The notes: a model not told the origin generated them from the letters alone. Positions 1 through 6,922 are shown, counted from the stretch's first letter. The stretch: DNA of 9,027 bases from Gammaproteobacteria bacterium UBA7449 (GCA_002477465.1 DLPV01000070.1:1-9027), one strand, 5' to 3'. Translations and numbers: made by a program.

Positions 1-984
1 GACACTGGCGAACAGCTGTGGCGTACTTTCACCGTGCCAGCACCGGGCGAGCCCGGCAGTGAAACCTGGCAGGGAGATGACTGGCAGACCGGTGGGGGTT
101 CTACCTGGTTAACGGGGTCTTATGATCCGGAGCTGGACTTACTTTACTGGACCACCGGTAATCCGGCACCGGACTGGAATGGCGATCTGCGCCCCGGCGA
201 CAACCTGTTTACCTGCGCGGTGCTGGCGCTGGATCCCGTCACCGGTGAGATGCAGTGGCACTTTCAGTACACACCCCACGACACCCATGACTGGGACGCG
301 AACCAGATACCGGTACTCATTGATGGAGAATTTCGCGGTGAACAGCGCAAGCTGCTAGCGCTGGCCAACCGCAATGCATTCTACTATTTGTTGGATCGCG
401 AAACCGGCGAGTACCTGCTGGGCGAGGAATACTCCTATCAAACCTGGGCCGAAGGCATAGATGACAATGGCCGTCCTATTGTGATCCCGAACACCGACCC
501 CACCCGCGAGGGCAACCTGGTGTGGCCCAGCCTGCAGGGTGCAACCAACTGGTTTTCCCCTTCCTATAATCCCAATACCGAACAGTTCTTCGTACCGAAT
601 CGACGCATGGGTGCGATCTACTTCAAGGCCGACGTGGAATACGAACCCGGCATGCCTTTTCTGGGTGGCGGCGAACAACCGCTGGATGGAGACGATGCCT
701 CTGGTGCGATTCTTTCGCTGGATGCAATGACCGGTGAACAGCAGTGGGAGTTCGAGCTGCAGACACCGCTATGGTCCGGCGTCATGGCAACCGGGGGTGG
801 ACTGGTGTTTGGTTCCAGCAATGAGGGTAACTTCTTTGCGCTGGATGCTGAAGACGGTGAGCCAGTTTGGTTTTTCAATACCGGCGCGCATATTCGCACT
901 AACCCCATGGGCTTCGCCGTCGATGGCAATCAGCGAGTGGCTATTATTGGTGGCCAGACGCTGTTTGTGTTTGGGCTGGAGTAA
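1..984 (+). CDS. PQQ-dependent alcohol dehydrogenase (quinoprotein), C-terminal part, 5' end outside window
   Basis: C-terminal 327 residues of a quinoprotein dehydrogenase of the methanol/ethanol dehydrogenase family, a periplasmic eight-bladed propeller that oxidises alcohols or aldehydes with PQQ. The frame is open from base 1 (reading DTGEQLW), so the GTG at 34 is internal and the true start is upstream. Numbering from base 1: the GNP Asn at residue 54 matches the metal ligand Asn261 of methanol dehydrogenase, and Asp97 in TPHDTHDWD matches the catalytic base Asp303. Asp99, two residues later, sits where lanthanide-type enzymes (XoxF, PedH) carry an extra metal-binding Asp. Tryptophan-docking repeats are visible, for example ALDPVTGEMQW and ALDAEDGEPVW. 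The protein ends at FVFGLE with no CxxCH, so there is no C-terminal cytochrome c domain. The N-terminal signal peptide, Glu ligand and disulfide region are not in the window. The substrate cannot be told. Confidence 0.93.
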   Translation, partial: DTGEQLWRTFTVPAPGEPGSETWQGDDWQTGGGSTWLTGSYDPELDLLYWTTGNPAPDWNGDLRPGDNLFTCAVLALDPVTGEMQWHFQYTPHDTHDWDANQIPVLIDGEFRGEQRKLLALANRNAFYYLLDRETGEYLLGEEYSYQTWAEGIDDNGRPIVIPNTDPTREGNLVWPSLQGATNWFSPSYNPNTEQFFVPNRRMGAIYFKADVEYEPGMPFLGGGEQPLDGDDASGAILSLDAMTGEQQWEFELQTPLWSGVMATGGGLVFGSSNEGNFFALDAEDGEPVWFFNTGAHIRTNPMGFAVDGNQRVAIIGGQTLFVFGLE

Positions 985-1112
985 AATAATTTCTAAACCA
1001 GCAGGCTGACAGTAAAGCCAGTGGTAACCGATGAAGCACACGGCATCTAATCGCGCCTGCAATCCAGTACCCTGGGAGGGCGGAGCGCATTGTCATTAGC
1101 TTACTGTATGGT
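985..1112. other. Convergent intergenic spacer, no gene
   Basis: This 128-base gap separates the stop codons of the quinoprotein gene and the TonB receptor gene, which are transcribed towards each other. I looked for a GC-rich stem followed by a T run on either strand and found none that convinces, so termination here is either Rho-dependent or uses a weak structure. Confidence 0.6.
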
Positions 1113-3275
1113 TTAGAACGTGCCGCGAATCTTGACCGCGAAGACAGGGCCATTAACTGAACATGAGTCCTCTACTTCGTCCACATAACCCGTAATGGTC
1201 GTGCCACCCGCATAGCGCGTGCGTAACCTGCACCGTTCACCAGAGTCTCTTGCCTCAAACCTGTACACAAGCCCACCCCAAGCCTGTGTTTCTGCCCAGG
1301 CGAACCAAAACCAATCAGGGGGGTAATGCTCGGTCTTATCAATATCCCAGACCATGAAATCGTTTAAAAACCTTTTGTTTGCATTAAAGCCCCAGTTTGT
1401 ATTATTTAGTCTAGGAATATCATGACGGAAACCGATTGAATATCTGCTTCCTCCCCCATCACGAGGACCCATTGAACGCTCGCGGTCTCTGTTGAGGATT
1501 GAATCCCTATGAGTTGCCTCCTCCAGGCTGAGTCCCGCGGTTAAAAGCATGTTGGGCTGGTTGAGGAAACCCAAACGCAAACTGTTGCTCAAGTTAAGTC
1601 CATAGCGCCTTCCGTCTCCCGTATTGCCCCGAGCCGAGAGAATTTGTCCATTTCGAGAAACATCGACATTGTCTATAACGTCGCTCACGGTTTGATAATA
1701 GAGCTGGGTGTTAATGACCCCCGCATCCTGAGGAAGCCGATATTCAAGATTGGCCTCATAGTTCCACCATTGCATTTGCCGAATATCTGAATTCCCTTCG
1801 AACGAATTCTGTTCATCATCCATAGAATCTACGCCCGCCGTGAAGTCGCGGAAACTGAGCTGATTAACTATCTTTTGAATGATCCCTCTAAATTGAATGG
1901 TTGGTGTAATATCAAACCGATAGTCTACCTTTGGACGGAAGAAAGAGAAGTCGCGCGAATTTGCCAACGTACCACTCTGAGATATTGAGCTGTCTTCGAG
2001 AAGCAGCGTAGTCTCTAGCGTCATCCTTTCGTTAATTGACCAATTGTGGATTGTGAAATACTCCAGCCTCATCTCCTCCACCGATCCAATAGAATTAGCT
2101 ACTGGCGTGAGGCCGCCAAACTCATTGCCGCCAACAACGCCCGTGAGCAACCCAAGTCGAAGCGATGTATCTACAATTGTTTGCGATCTCTCTATACCCG
2201 CCTCAATAGATTGATCTTGCGACAGATCAAAAACATATGACGATCGAATTATGCGTTCCCGGTATTTTTCGTAGTTGAACAAATACAGATCTCTCGTTTC
2301 AGTAGAGGCGGCAGGGTCAACTTTGAAACGACTGCGTGCGAACTCGCCCTCTTTTTCATTAGCAACAACAATAGTTTTCCACCTGCTTCTATTGCCAAAG
2401 ACATGCATATAATCGCCACCAATCTCGAAACTGTTCTGATCGCTTGGCTGCGAATCCCGTTCAAATATTCGACTGGCCACTGAGTTTGATTGATATCGAG
2501 TGATAATACGGTCAGTGTCGTACTCGACATCATTCCCGGACCACGAAAAGTTAAGATTCGCGGTATCTGCAGGCGTTAGTTCATAACCAAAATTTGCTGT
2601 TACGGAAATTGGCCAACTGTCTGTAGTTTCATCACGGTTAACTGTCTCGACGAGATTCCCGTCGATATCAAATGCCCTTTCAAAACCGTCGCGATAGTCA
2701 TAACGCGGTTCCCGCTCCGCGCTAAGAAAATAATTCAGCGCGCCATACTGTCCTGTCGCCGAGATCTTACCACCTGGTATTAATGACCCGTCCAAAGCGC
2801 GATCGGTGTTCACTTCATAAGCAAAGCTCACGCTGGAAAGCGCATCATCCAAGACAACATTGATTACCTGCGCTCCTCCTCGCACATCTAACTCTCCTGA
2901 CGTGCCTCTAATAATCTCAATGTAACGCACCTCCGATGCGGGTATGCGTGAGAGCTGTGAATCGCCTTCATTGCTTTTACCCGCTATACGCCGACCATTG
3001 ATCAATACCTGCTCTCCGCCTGCTCCCAGGCCTCTGCCGCCGCCTCGGCTTTGACTGCGGCTACCGCTACGGGCGAGCGATATACCGGGAATTCGCTGCA
3101 ACATATCGTTGACGGAGTAGGGATTGAATTGGGCAAAGTACTCGGCTGGATAGGTCACCGTGGAATCGTCCGAGGTGACAGGATCCTGAGCTTTGGCGCT
3201 ATTTGCGCCTAACAGCAGCGCAGAACTTAGACTGACAGCTAAAGCCAGCTGTCGCTTTGAAAATAGGGTATTCAT
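1113..3275 (-). CDS. TonB-dependent outer-membrane receptor, substrate unknown
   Basis: A 720-residue TonB-dependent receptor, importing an unidentified ligand across the outer membrane using TonB/ExbBD energy. The chosen ATG at 3275 opens a typical signal peptide (MNTLFSKRQL, hydrophobic stretch, cleavage after AKA at residue 29). A longer frame from 3320 would add 15 residues before it and is disfavoured. The plug domain covers roughly residues 50-145, with NDMLQRIPGI, a Gly/Arg/Ser-rich stretch at 70-88, VLINGRR near 90-96, IPASEVRYIEIIRG at 111-124 and GAQVINVVL near 134-142. The remainder is rich in amphipathic strands and Tyr/Trp, as in a beta-barrel. It ends in a terminal Phe, the usual signal for barrel assembly. 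The only two cysteines seen (about 682 and 705) may form a disulfide in a late loop. No N-terminal carboxypeptidase-like or signalling domain is present. Base composition is lower in GC than the neighbours. Confidence 0.93.
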   Translation of the reverse strand: MNTLFSKRQLALAVSLSSALLLGANSAKAQDPVTSDDSTVTYPAEYFAQFNPYSVNDMLQRIPGISLARSGSRSQSRGGGRGLGAGGEQVLINGRRIAGKSNEGDSQLSRIPASEVRYIEIIRGTSGELDVRGGAQVINVVLDDALSSVSFAYEVNTDRALDGSLIPGGKISATGQYGALNYFLSAEREPRYDYRDGFERAFDIDGNLVETVNRDETTDSWPISVTANFGYELTPADTANLNFSWSGNDVEYDTDRIITRYQSNSVASRIFERDSQPSDQNSFEIGGDYMHVFGNRSRWKTIVVANEKEGEFARSRFKVDPAASTETRDLYLFNYEKYRERIIRSSYVFDLSQDQSIEAGIERSQTIVDTSLRLGLLTGVVGGNEFGGLTPVANSIGSVEEMRLEYFTIHNWSINERMTLETTLLLEDSSISQSGTLANSRDFSFFRPKVDYRFDITPTIQFRGIIQKIVNQLSFRDFTAGVDSMDDEQNSFEGNSDIRQMQWWNYEANLEYRLPQDAGVINTQLYYQTVSDVIDNVDVSRNGQILSARGNTGDGRRYGLNLSNSLRLGFLNQPNMLLTAGLSLEEATHRDSILNRDRERSMGPRDGGGSRYSIGFRHDIPRLNNTNWGFNANKRFLNDFMVWDIDKTEHYPPDWFWFAWAETQAWGGLVYRFEARDSGERCRLRTRYAGGTTITGYVDEVEDSCSVNGPVFAVKIRGTF

Positions 3276-3279
3276 GAAA

Positions 3280-3290
3280 TCCTGGCTCCC
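3280..3290 (-). promoter_or_regulatory. Ribosome binding site(s) supporting the receptor start at 3275
   Basis: Read on the minus strand, AGGA lies 4 bases before the ATG at 3275 and GGGAG lies 10 bases before it. Either could serve as a Shine-Dalgarno element. Together with the signal peptide that begins there, they favour this start over the upstream one at 3320. Confidence 0.5.
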
Positions 3291-3420
3291 GAGAGACTGC
3301 CATTTAAAGGTTCGGCGCATGCGAACAGGGATCAGTTATTTTGCCGACCGCTTAGTATGACTGCTTACGCCCCCTGAAACTTAAAGGATTAGTGTCAAAT
3401 TATTACAAAATGTGGCGGCG

Positions 3421-3463
3421 AGGCTGGCTGGAGATAGTGGGCAAGAGCCGCTGCAGCCAGCTT
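3421..3463. repeat. Inverted repeat in the divergent intergenic region
   Basis: GCTGGCTG at 3423-3430 is matched by its complement CAGCCAGC at 3454-3461. The pairing extends by one G-T and one A-T pair outward, and the loop is 23 bases. It lies between the divergent receptor and YchJ-family genes, upstream of both. No T run follows on either strand, so a terminator is unlikely. It could be a regulator site or chance. Confidence 0.35.
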
Positions 3464-3491
3464 GATTGGGCGAACCGCTGTCTGGTAAAAC

Positions 3492-3500
3492 TGCTATCCT
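3492..3500 (+). promoter_or_regulatory. Possible extended -10 promoter for the YchJ-family gene
   Basis: TGCTATCCT at 3492-3500 fits an extended -10 element (TGn followed by a TATAAT-like hexamer, 4 of 6 matches). It lies about 47 bases before the ATG at 3548. The -35 position at normal spacing (CGAACC or nearby) is poor, which is usual for extended -10 promoters. Prediction from sequence only. Confidence 0.3.
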
Positions 3501-3547
3501 GCGACTAAACATTAACAACCGCCCAATTGCGGGCAAGACCACTGCGT

Positions 3548-3976
3548 ATGACCAAGCCCCTAGATCCCTGCCCCTGCTGCTCTAAGAAGCCATTTTCCAA
3601 ATGCTGCCAGCCTTTTTTGAGCGGTAAAAGCGTTGCCAAGACGCCAAAACAGCTCATGCGCGCGCGGTTTTCGGCCTACACCATTGGGGGGCATGGCCAA
3701 TACCTCATGGATACCTGGCACCCGGCCTATTCCCGCGGCAATACGGCCAATTCCCTGTCCCTGAAGACCCATGACTGGCGCTCGCTGCAGATTCTGCGAG
3801 CCGGACAGGATGGGAATAAGGGTGGCGTGGAATTCGTGGCTGACTTTGTGGATAACCAGGGCGTGTTGCAGCGACATCACGAAATGTCCTATTTTGAGCG
3901 GCATAAGGGCCGCTGGTACTACACCGATGGCCGGGTAGACATCAGGCCCATTGAACAGGCGAAGGACGCCGGATAG
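3548..3976 (+). CDS. YchJ-family protein with N-terminal SEC-C zinc motif and NTF2-like core
   Basis: A 142-residue cytoplasmic protein similar in layout to E. coli YchJ (UPF0225). The N-terminus carries a SEC-C type zinc-binding motif, Cys8-Pro-Cys10 followed by Cys19-Cys20, the same short metal site found at the end of SecA. A further Cys at position 11 replaces the usual Gly. The NTF2-like core includes LMRARFSAY (36-44), YLMDTWHP (52-59) and RWYYTDG (122-128), each with a recognisable YchJ counterpart. E. coli YchJ has a second SEC-C motif at its C-terminus. Here the protein stops shortly after WYYTDG with no Cys there, so this is a single-motif form. The biochemical role of the family is not established. 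ATG 3548 was preferred over TTG 3527 because YchJ proteins begin just before the Cys motif. No strong Shine-Dalgarno is seen for either. Confidence 0.88.
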   Translation: MTKPLDPCPCCSKKPFSKCCQPFLSGKSVAKTPKQLMRARFSAYTIGGHGQYLMDTWHPAYSRGNTANSLSLKTHDWRSLQILRAGQDGNKGGVEFVADFVDNQGVLQRHHEMSYFERHKGRWYYTDGRVDIRPIEQAKDAG

Positions 3977-3990
3977 ATTTCACGGCTTCC

Positions 3991-4003
3991 GGTTACTGTA
4001 ACC
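3991..4003. repeat. Perfect 13-base dyad, GGTTAC-T-GTAACC
   Basis: A perfect inverted repeat with 6-base arms about one central base, 14 bases after the YchJ-family stop codon, in the convergent gap before the amidase stop. As RNA it could form only a 5-bp hairpin with a 3-base loop and it is not followed by Ts, so it resembles a protein-binding half-site pair more than a terminator. Function unknown. Confidence 0.35.
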
Positions 4004-4105
4004 TCCAGCCATCAAGCGCAATACTTTCATCTCCTTGGGCGAGACTTCTCAGTCAGCATTGGCTCTTCTTCGGCGAACGCCAGGGAAATTAGCCCTGAAA
4101 TGCGC

Positions 4106-5749
4106 CTAATTCAATTCCTGAAATCCTGCAGGCGGCCGACGATGTTGGGTCGCCTGCTCATAGGCATACGCCAGCTCAATCAAAGTGCCCTCGGCATAAG
4201 GCCTACCCACAAACTGCAGGCCCACCGGCAGCCGGTCTTGCCAGAACCCCATGGGAATAGTCACTGCTGGTAAACCGGCATCCGGTGCCAGTAACTGGTT
4301 GTTGTCACCGGCATACTCTTCGGCGCCGCGATCAATATGAGCCGGTGGATTGGACCAGGTGGGAAAGATGATGGCATCAACTTGCGCTGCGTCCATGGCA
4401 GCCATGGCGTTCTGCAACAGCTGGTTGCGCTCGGGATTGTTGGGCCAGGTTGGACAAGGAGTTTCCCATTCGTCCGGTGGAATATCCAACGGCGCGGCGG
4501 CATAAAAAGAAAACGACCCGCGAGTGGCATCGGCAATCTGACCTGTCTCCAGCACTTCATTCACATCGGTCAGAGGCGGGTTTTCCAGGGTCGCAAAGTA
4601 CTGGGCCACGTCATAGCGAAAGCGCGGACAAAACGGAATGGCATCGCTGAGTGCTTCAAAATCGGTGATAGCAAATGGGTCAACAATCTCTGCGCCAGCC
4701 GCTTCCAGTTCACCAAGCGTCCGCGCAAATATTTCCTTAATCTCCGGGTCGGCCCCGTCCTGATCCACCAGCACCCGAAGCACACCGAGACGCTTGCCCT
4801 CAAGGCCATCGGCATTAAGGAAATCCAGGTAGTTGTCCTCACGCCGGTTGGGCACTGTCAGAGGATCACTGGGGTCATAGTCTGCAATCACGTTAAACAG
4901 GCGCGCACCGTCTTCAACGGTGCGCGTCATTGGCCCAGCGATATCACGATCAAAAGAAAGAGGTATGACCCCATCGCGGCTGGTCAGACCCAGGGTCGAG
5001 CGAATGCCAAACAGCGCCAGGTGCGAGGAAGGCCCGCGAATTGAATTACCGGTGTCTGAACCCATGCCCGCCACGCCAAGGCTGGCGGCAACACCGGAGG
5101 CAGTGCCGCCGGACGAACCGGCCGGCACATGATTCACGTCATAGGCATTGGCAGTGCGGCCAAATGAAGAAGAGATACTCTGCCGGGGACTAAGGGCCCA
5201 TTCCGCCATGTTGGTCTTGGCCAGCACGATAGCGCCCGCTTCCCGCAGTTTGCGAATCATGAAGGCATCGTCCGGCGGAATACTGTTTTGCAGCGCTGCT
5301 GAGCCGCCGGTGGTGACCATGTCTGCGGTATCGTAGTTATCTTTTACCAGTAAGGGTGCACAAAATAATTCCGGCATGTTTTCGCCAGCCGCCAGGGCTG
5401 CATCGATTTCGTCCGCACGATTCAGTGCATTGGCATTAACGACGGTGATGGCATTGATGCCGCTGGATTCATCATAGGTTTCGATGCGATTGAGATAGCC
5501 CCGCACAATGTTTCGGCATGTAGTGTCCCCAGCGACAAGTGCTGCCTGCAGCTCGGCAATGGTGGTCTCAACCAATTGAGGTGCCGGGCCCGGCTCTGCG
5601 TTGGCGACAGAACCAGTGCTCGTAGTCGGTGCTGCGGTAGTAGCGGCGGGGGCGTCTGATTCATTACTGCAGGCCGCCAGCGCAGCGATGCCGAATGCGC
5701 ACGCCATTTTAAATAGACTGGTTTTTTGTACTGTCTTCAATTTCAACAC
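4106..5749 (-). CDS. Amidase-signature lipoprotein (secreted amidase, substrate unknown)
   Basis: A 547-residue amidase-signature enzyme that hydrolyses carboxamide bonds through a Ser-cisSer-Lys triad. The triad can be placed at Lys136 (LLVKDN), Ser212 (AGSSGG) and Ser236 (SDTGNSIRG). The spacings are close to those of known family members. The usual DTGGS is DTGNS here. The first 27 residues form a lipoprotein signal (basic start, hydrophobic run, LAAC with Cys27). The +2 residue is Ser, so an outer-membrane anchor is likely. An Ala/Thr/Pro-rich linker to about residue 58 follows. The C-terminal part has PAVTIPMGF and LPVGLQFVGRPYAEGTLI, typical of the fold. An export signal makes peptide or amide scavenging more likely than GatA-type tRNA amidation, and no gatB or gatC is nearby. 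The start is GTG with AAAGGG 10 bases upstream. An in-frame ATG at 5707 would lose much of the basic n-region. Confidence 0.92.
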   Translation of the reverse strand: MLKLKTVQKTSLFKMACAFGIAALAACSNESDAPAATTAAPTTSTGSVANAEPGPAPQLVETTIAELQAALVAGDTTCRNIVRGYLNRIETYDESSGINAITVVNANALNRADEIDAALAAGENMPELFCAPLLVKDNYDTADMVTTGGSAALQNSIPPDDAFMIRKLREAGAIVLAKTNMAEWALSPRQSISSSFGRTANAYDVNHVPAGSSGGTASGVAASLGVAGMGSDTGNSIRGPSSHLALFGIRSTLGLTSRDGVIPLSFDRDIAGPMTRTVEDGARLFNVIADYDPSDPLTVPNRREDNYLDFLNADGLEGKRLGVLRVLVDQDGADPEIKEIFARTLGELEAAGAEIVDPFAITDFEALSDAIPFCPRFRYDVAQYFATLENPPLTDVNEVLETGQIADATRGSFSFYAAAPLDIPPDEWETPCPTWPNNPERNQLLQNAMAAMDAAQVDAIIFPTWSNPPAHIDRGAEEYAGDNNQLLAPDAGLPAVTIPMGFWQDRLPVGLQFVGRPYAEGTLIELAYAYEQATQHRRPPAGFQELN

Positions 5750-5792
5750 TTGCTTTCAACCCTTTGCTAATGACGTGCCTTGTCTGAAAATC

Positions 5793-5818
5793 AAAAGGCA
5801 GCCGAAGGGCTGCCTTTT
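5793..5818 (-). terminator. Intrinsic terminator of the 5865-6908 gene (strong 11-bp hairpin)
   Basis: AAAAGGCAGCC (5793-5803) pairs perfectly with GGCTGCCTTTT (5808-5818) around a 4-base loop. Read on the minus strand it is a GC-rich stem with loop CTTC, ending in TTTTGATTTTC, as expected for Rho-independent termination. It starts 46 bases after the stop codon at 5865. The A/T-flanked symmetry would let it act on both strands. Confidence 0.85.
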
Positions 5819-5864
5819 CTCAAAAAATCGGACTGTAAACGCGGTATGTATTTTGACCGTTCGC

Positions 5865-6908
5865 TTAATCCGAGTCCCCATTGATTTCCTCTTCCAACTC
5901 GAGGCGACGGGCGCCGGCCAGAATGCCTGGCAAGGCATGATTACCCTCATGGCAGGAGTATTCATAGATGCCAGACGACGGACGCATTGGCATCTCACCG
6001 GTCCAGGCCTGGGTGTACAAATCCGGGTCTTCAATGGTGAAGCTATAGCGCACCTCGTCATCGGCGACGCGCCGGAATCGCTCGGTGAGCACCATGTTCA
6101 TGGAGGCATTGATGCCATAGCCCTGGGCAACTTCCCATTCGTTAAAATTCTTCGTGACCACCACCAAAGTGTCGCCTTCATAGTAGCCCACAGAATCTCC
6201 CAGCCACTTGTTGTGAGGCAGGTCGCGATGCTCCTGATCGATTTTCACGATGCGGGCGTCGTGCACCATTTCCACAACCAGAACCACATGGTCCGGACTC
6301 TGCACGATTTGCATGTTGTTGTTATACACGCTGCTGATAAACGGGGTACTGGAAGAGAACGCTTTCAGGCAGCGGTCAGAAAGTGCCCTGCCTTCGGGCC
6401 CATCGCTTCGCCCCAGGGACTCGGGAAACTGAAACACCGAGCGCGCCTGCTGCCGTCTGATAGCTGCGCCCTGCTCGCGGTAAGGAATCCGGCCATCGGG
6501 TGGATCGGTAATTATTGAGGTGCGGTACTTGCCATCAATCTCAGCCAGGGAATCGCCGATACTGAAATACTCAGGGTCATAGCCGCCAACATTGGCTGGA
6601 TCGTTCTGGCGATTGGTCCCGAAATTCTGGTAATCATCGAGCACGGTGGATGTGGGTTCCAGCGTGTTGATCATAGTCTCTTCATCAATCTCGAGCTCAG
6701 TATACTGAGCCGGACGCTGCAGGCCGGTACGGGTCTCGTAGGTCCAGATGCCCTGCAGATCAGGCACACCAAAGTCCAGCATCGGCGCTTCGTAACTGGA
6801 ATCCTGCGCCATGCTGGCGCTGCTACTTCCAAACATGAGGCCAAACATAAGGCCAAGCGAGAGCCCGTTTCCTAAAGTCACTGTTGCTGAGTTGATGTGC
6901 TTTTTCAT
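5865..6908 (-). CDS. Secreted protein of unknown function with C-terminal CHEGN motif
   Basis: A 347-residue exported protein that I cannot assign to a characterised family. The ATG at 6908 has an excellent Shine-Dalgarno and begins a signal peptide (MKKHINSATV, then a Gly/Leu/Met/Phe-rich core, cleavage after SMA at residue 34). Visible blocks in the mature part are PDLQGIW (49-55), ITDPPDGRIPY (133-143), HDARIVKIDQEHR (216-228), WLGDSVGYYEGDTLVVVTKNF (235-255), LTERFRRV (274-281), TIEDPDLYTQAW (291-302) and YEYSCHEGNHALPGILAGAR (315-334). From memory, similar blocks occur in unannotated secreted proteins of marine and soil bacteria. There are two cysteines in the mature region (180 and 319), a possible disulfide. 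No CxxCH or protease motif is present. It is flanked by hydrolase genes on the same strand but has its own terminator, so it is probably its own transcript. The many Trp/Tyr and GD/GN turns suggest a beta-rich fold (inference). Confidence 0.82.
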   Translation of the reverse strand: MKKHINSATVTLGNGLSLGLMFGLMFGSSSASMAQDSSYEAPMLDFGVPDLQGIWTYETRTGLQRPAQYTELEIDEETMINTLEPTSTVLDDYQNFGTNRQNDPANVGGYDPEYFSIGDSLAEIDGKYRTSIITDPPDGRIPYREQGAAIRRQQARSVFQFPESLGRSDGPEGRALSDRCLKAFSSSTPFISSVYNNNMQIVQSPDHVVLVVEMVHDARIVKIDQEHRDLPHNKWLGDSVGYYEGDTLVVVTKNFNEWEVAQGYGINASMNMVLTERFRRVADDEVRYSFTIEDPDLYTQAWTGEMPMRPSSGIYEYSCHEGNHALPGILAGARRLELEEEINGDSD

Positions 6909-6913
6909 ATGAA

Positions 6914-6918
6914 CCTCT
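6914..6918 (-). promoter_or_regulatory. Ribosome binding site deciding the start at 6908
   Basis: On the minus strand, AAAGAGGT precedes the ATG with 5 bases between AGAGG and the start codon. This close match decides for ATG 6908 over the in-frame TTG at 6935, which would place nine extra residues ahead of a signal peptide that already begins with MKKH. Confidence 0.65.
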
Positions 6919-6922
6919 TTCT

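Noticed and set aside
34..36. GTG as the start of the quinoprotein gene
   Set aside because: The frame is open from base 1 and encodes DTGEQLW, a family docking motif, so the gene begins outside the window.
3393..3398. Perfect TTGACA on the minus strand as the receptor's -35 box
   Set aside because: At 16-18 base spacing the sequence is G-rich with no -10 match, so a standard promoter is not supported. It is noted only as part of the intergenic region.
4081..4097. CAGGG-AAATTAG-CCCTG as the amidase terminator
   Set aside because: The stem is only 5 bp and is not followed by a T run in the direction of amidase transcription.
4337..5044. A 235-codon plus-strand open frame inside the amidase gene
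   Set aside because: It is fully antisense to the catalytic region of a clear amidase and shows no recognisable motif.
5947..5961. The CHEGN motif as a haem c attachment site
   Set aside because: Haem c needs CxxCH. Here a single Cys precedes His with no second Cys at the right spacing.
5601..6518. A 305-codon plus-strand open frame spanning the amidase start, the terminator and most of the unknown secreted-protein gene
   Set aside because: It lies antisense to two well-supported genes with signal peptides and good starts, runs straight through an intrinsic terminator, and its translation has no coherent domain. It is a codon-bias shadow.
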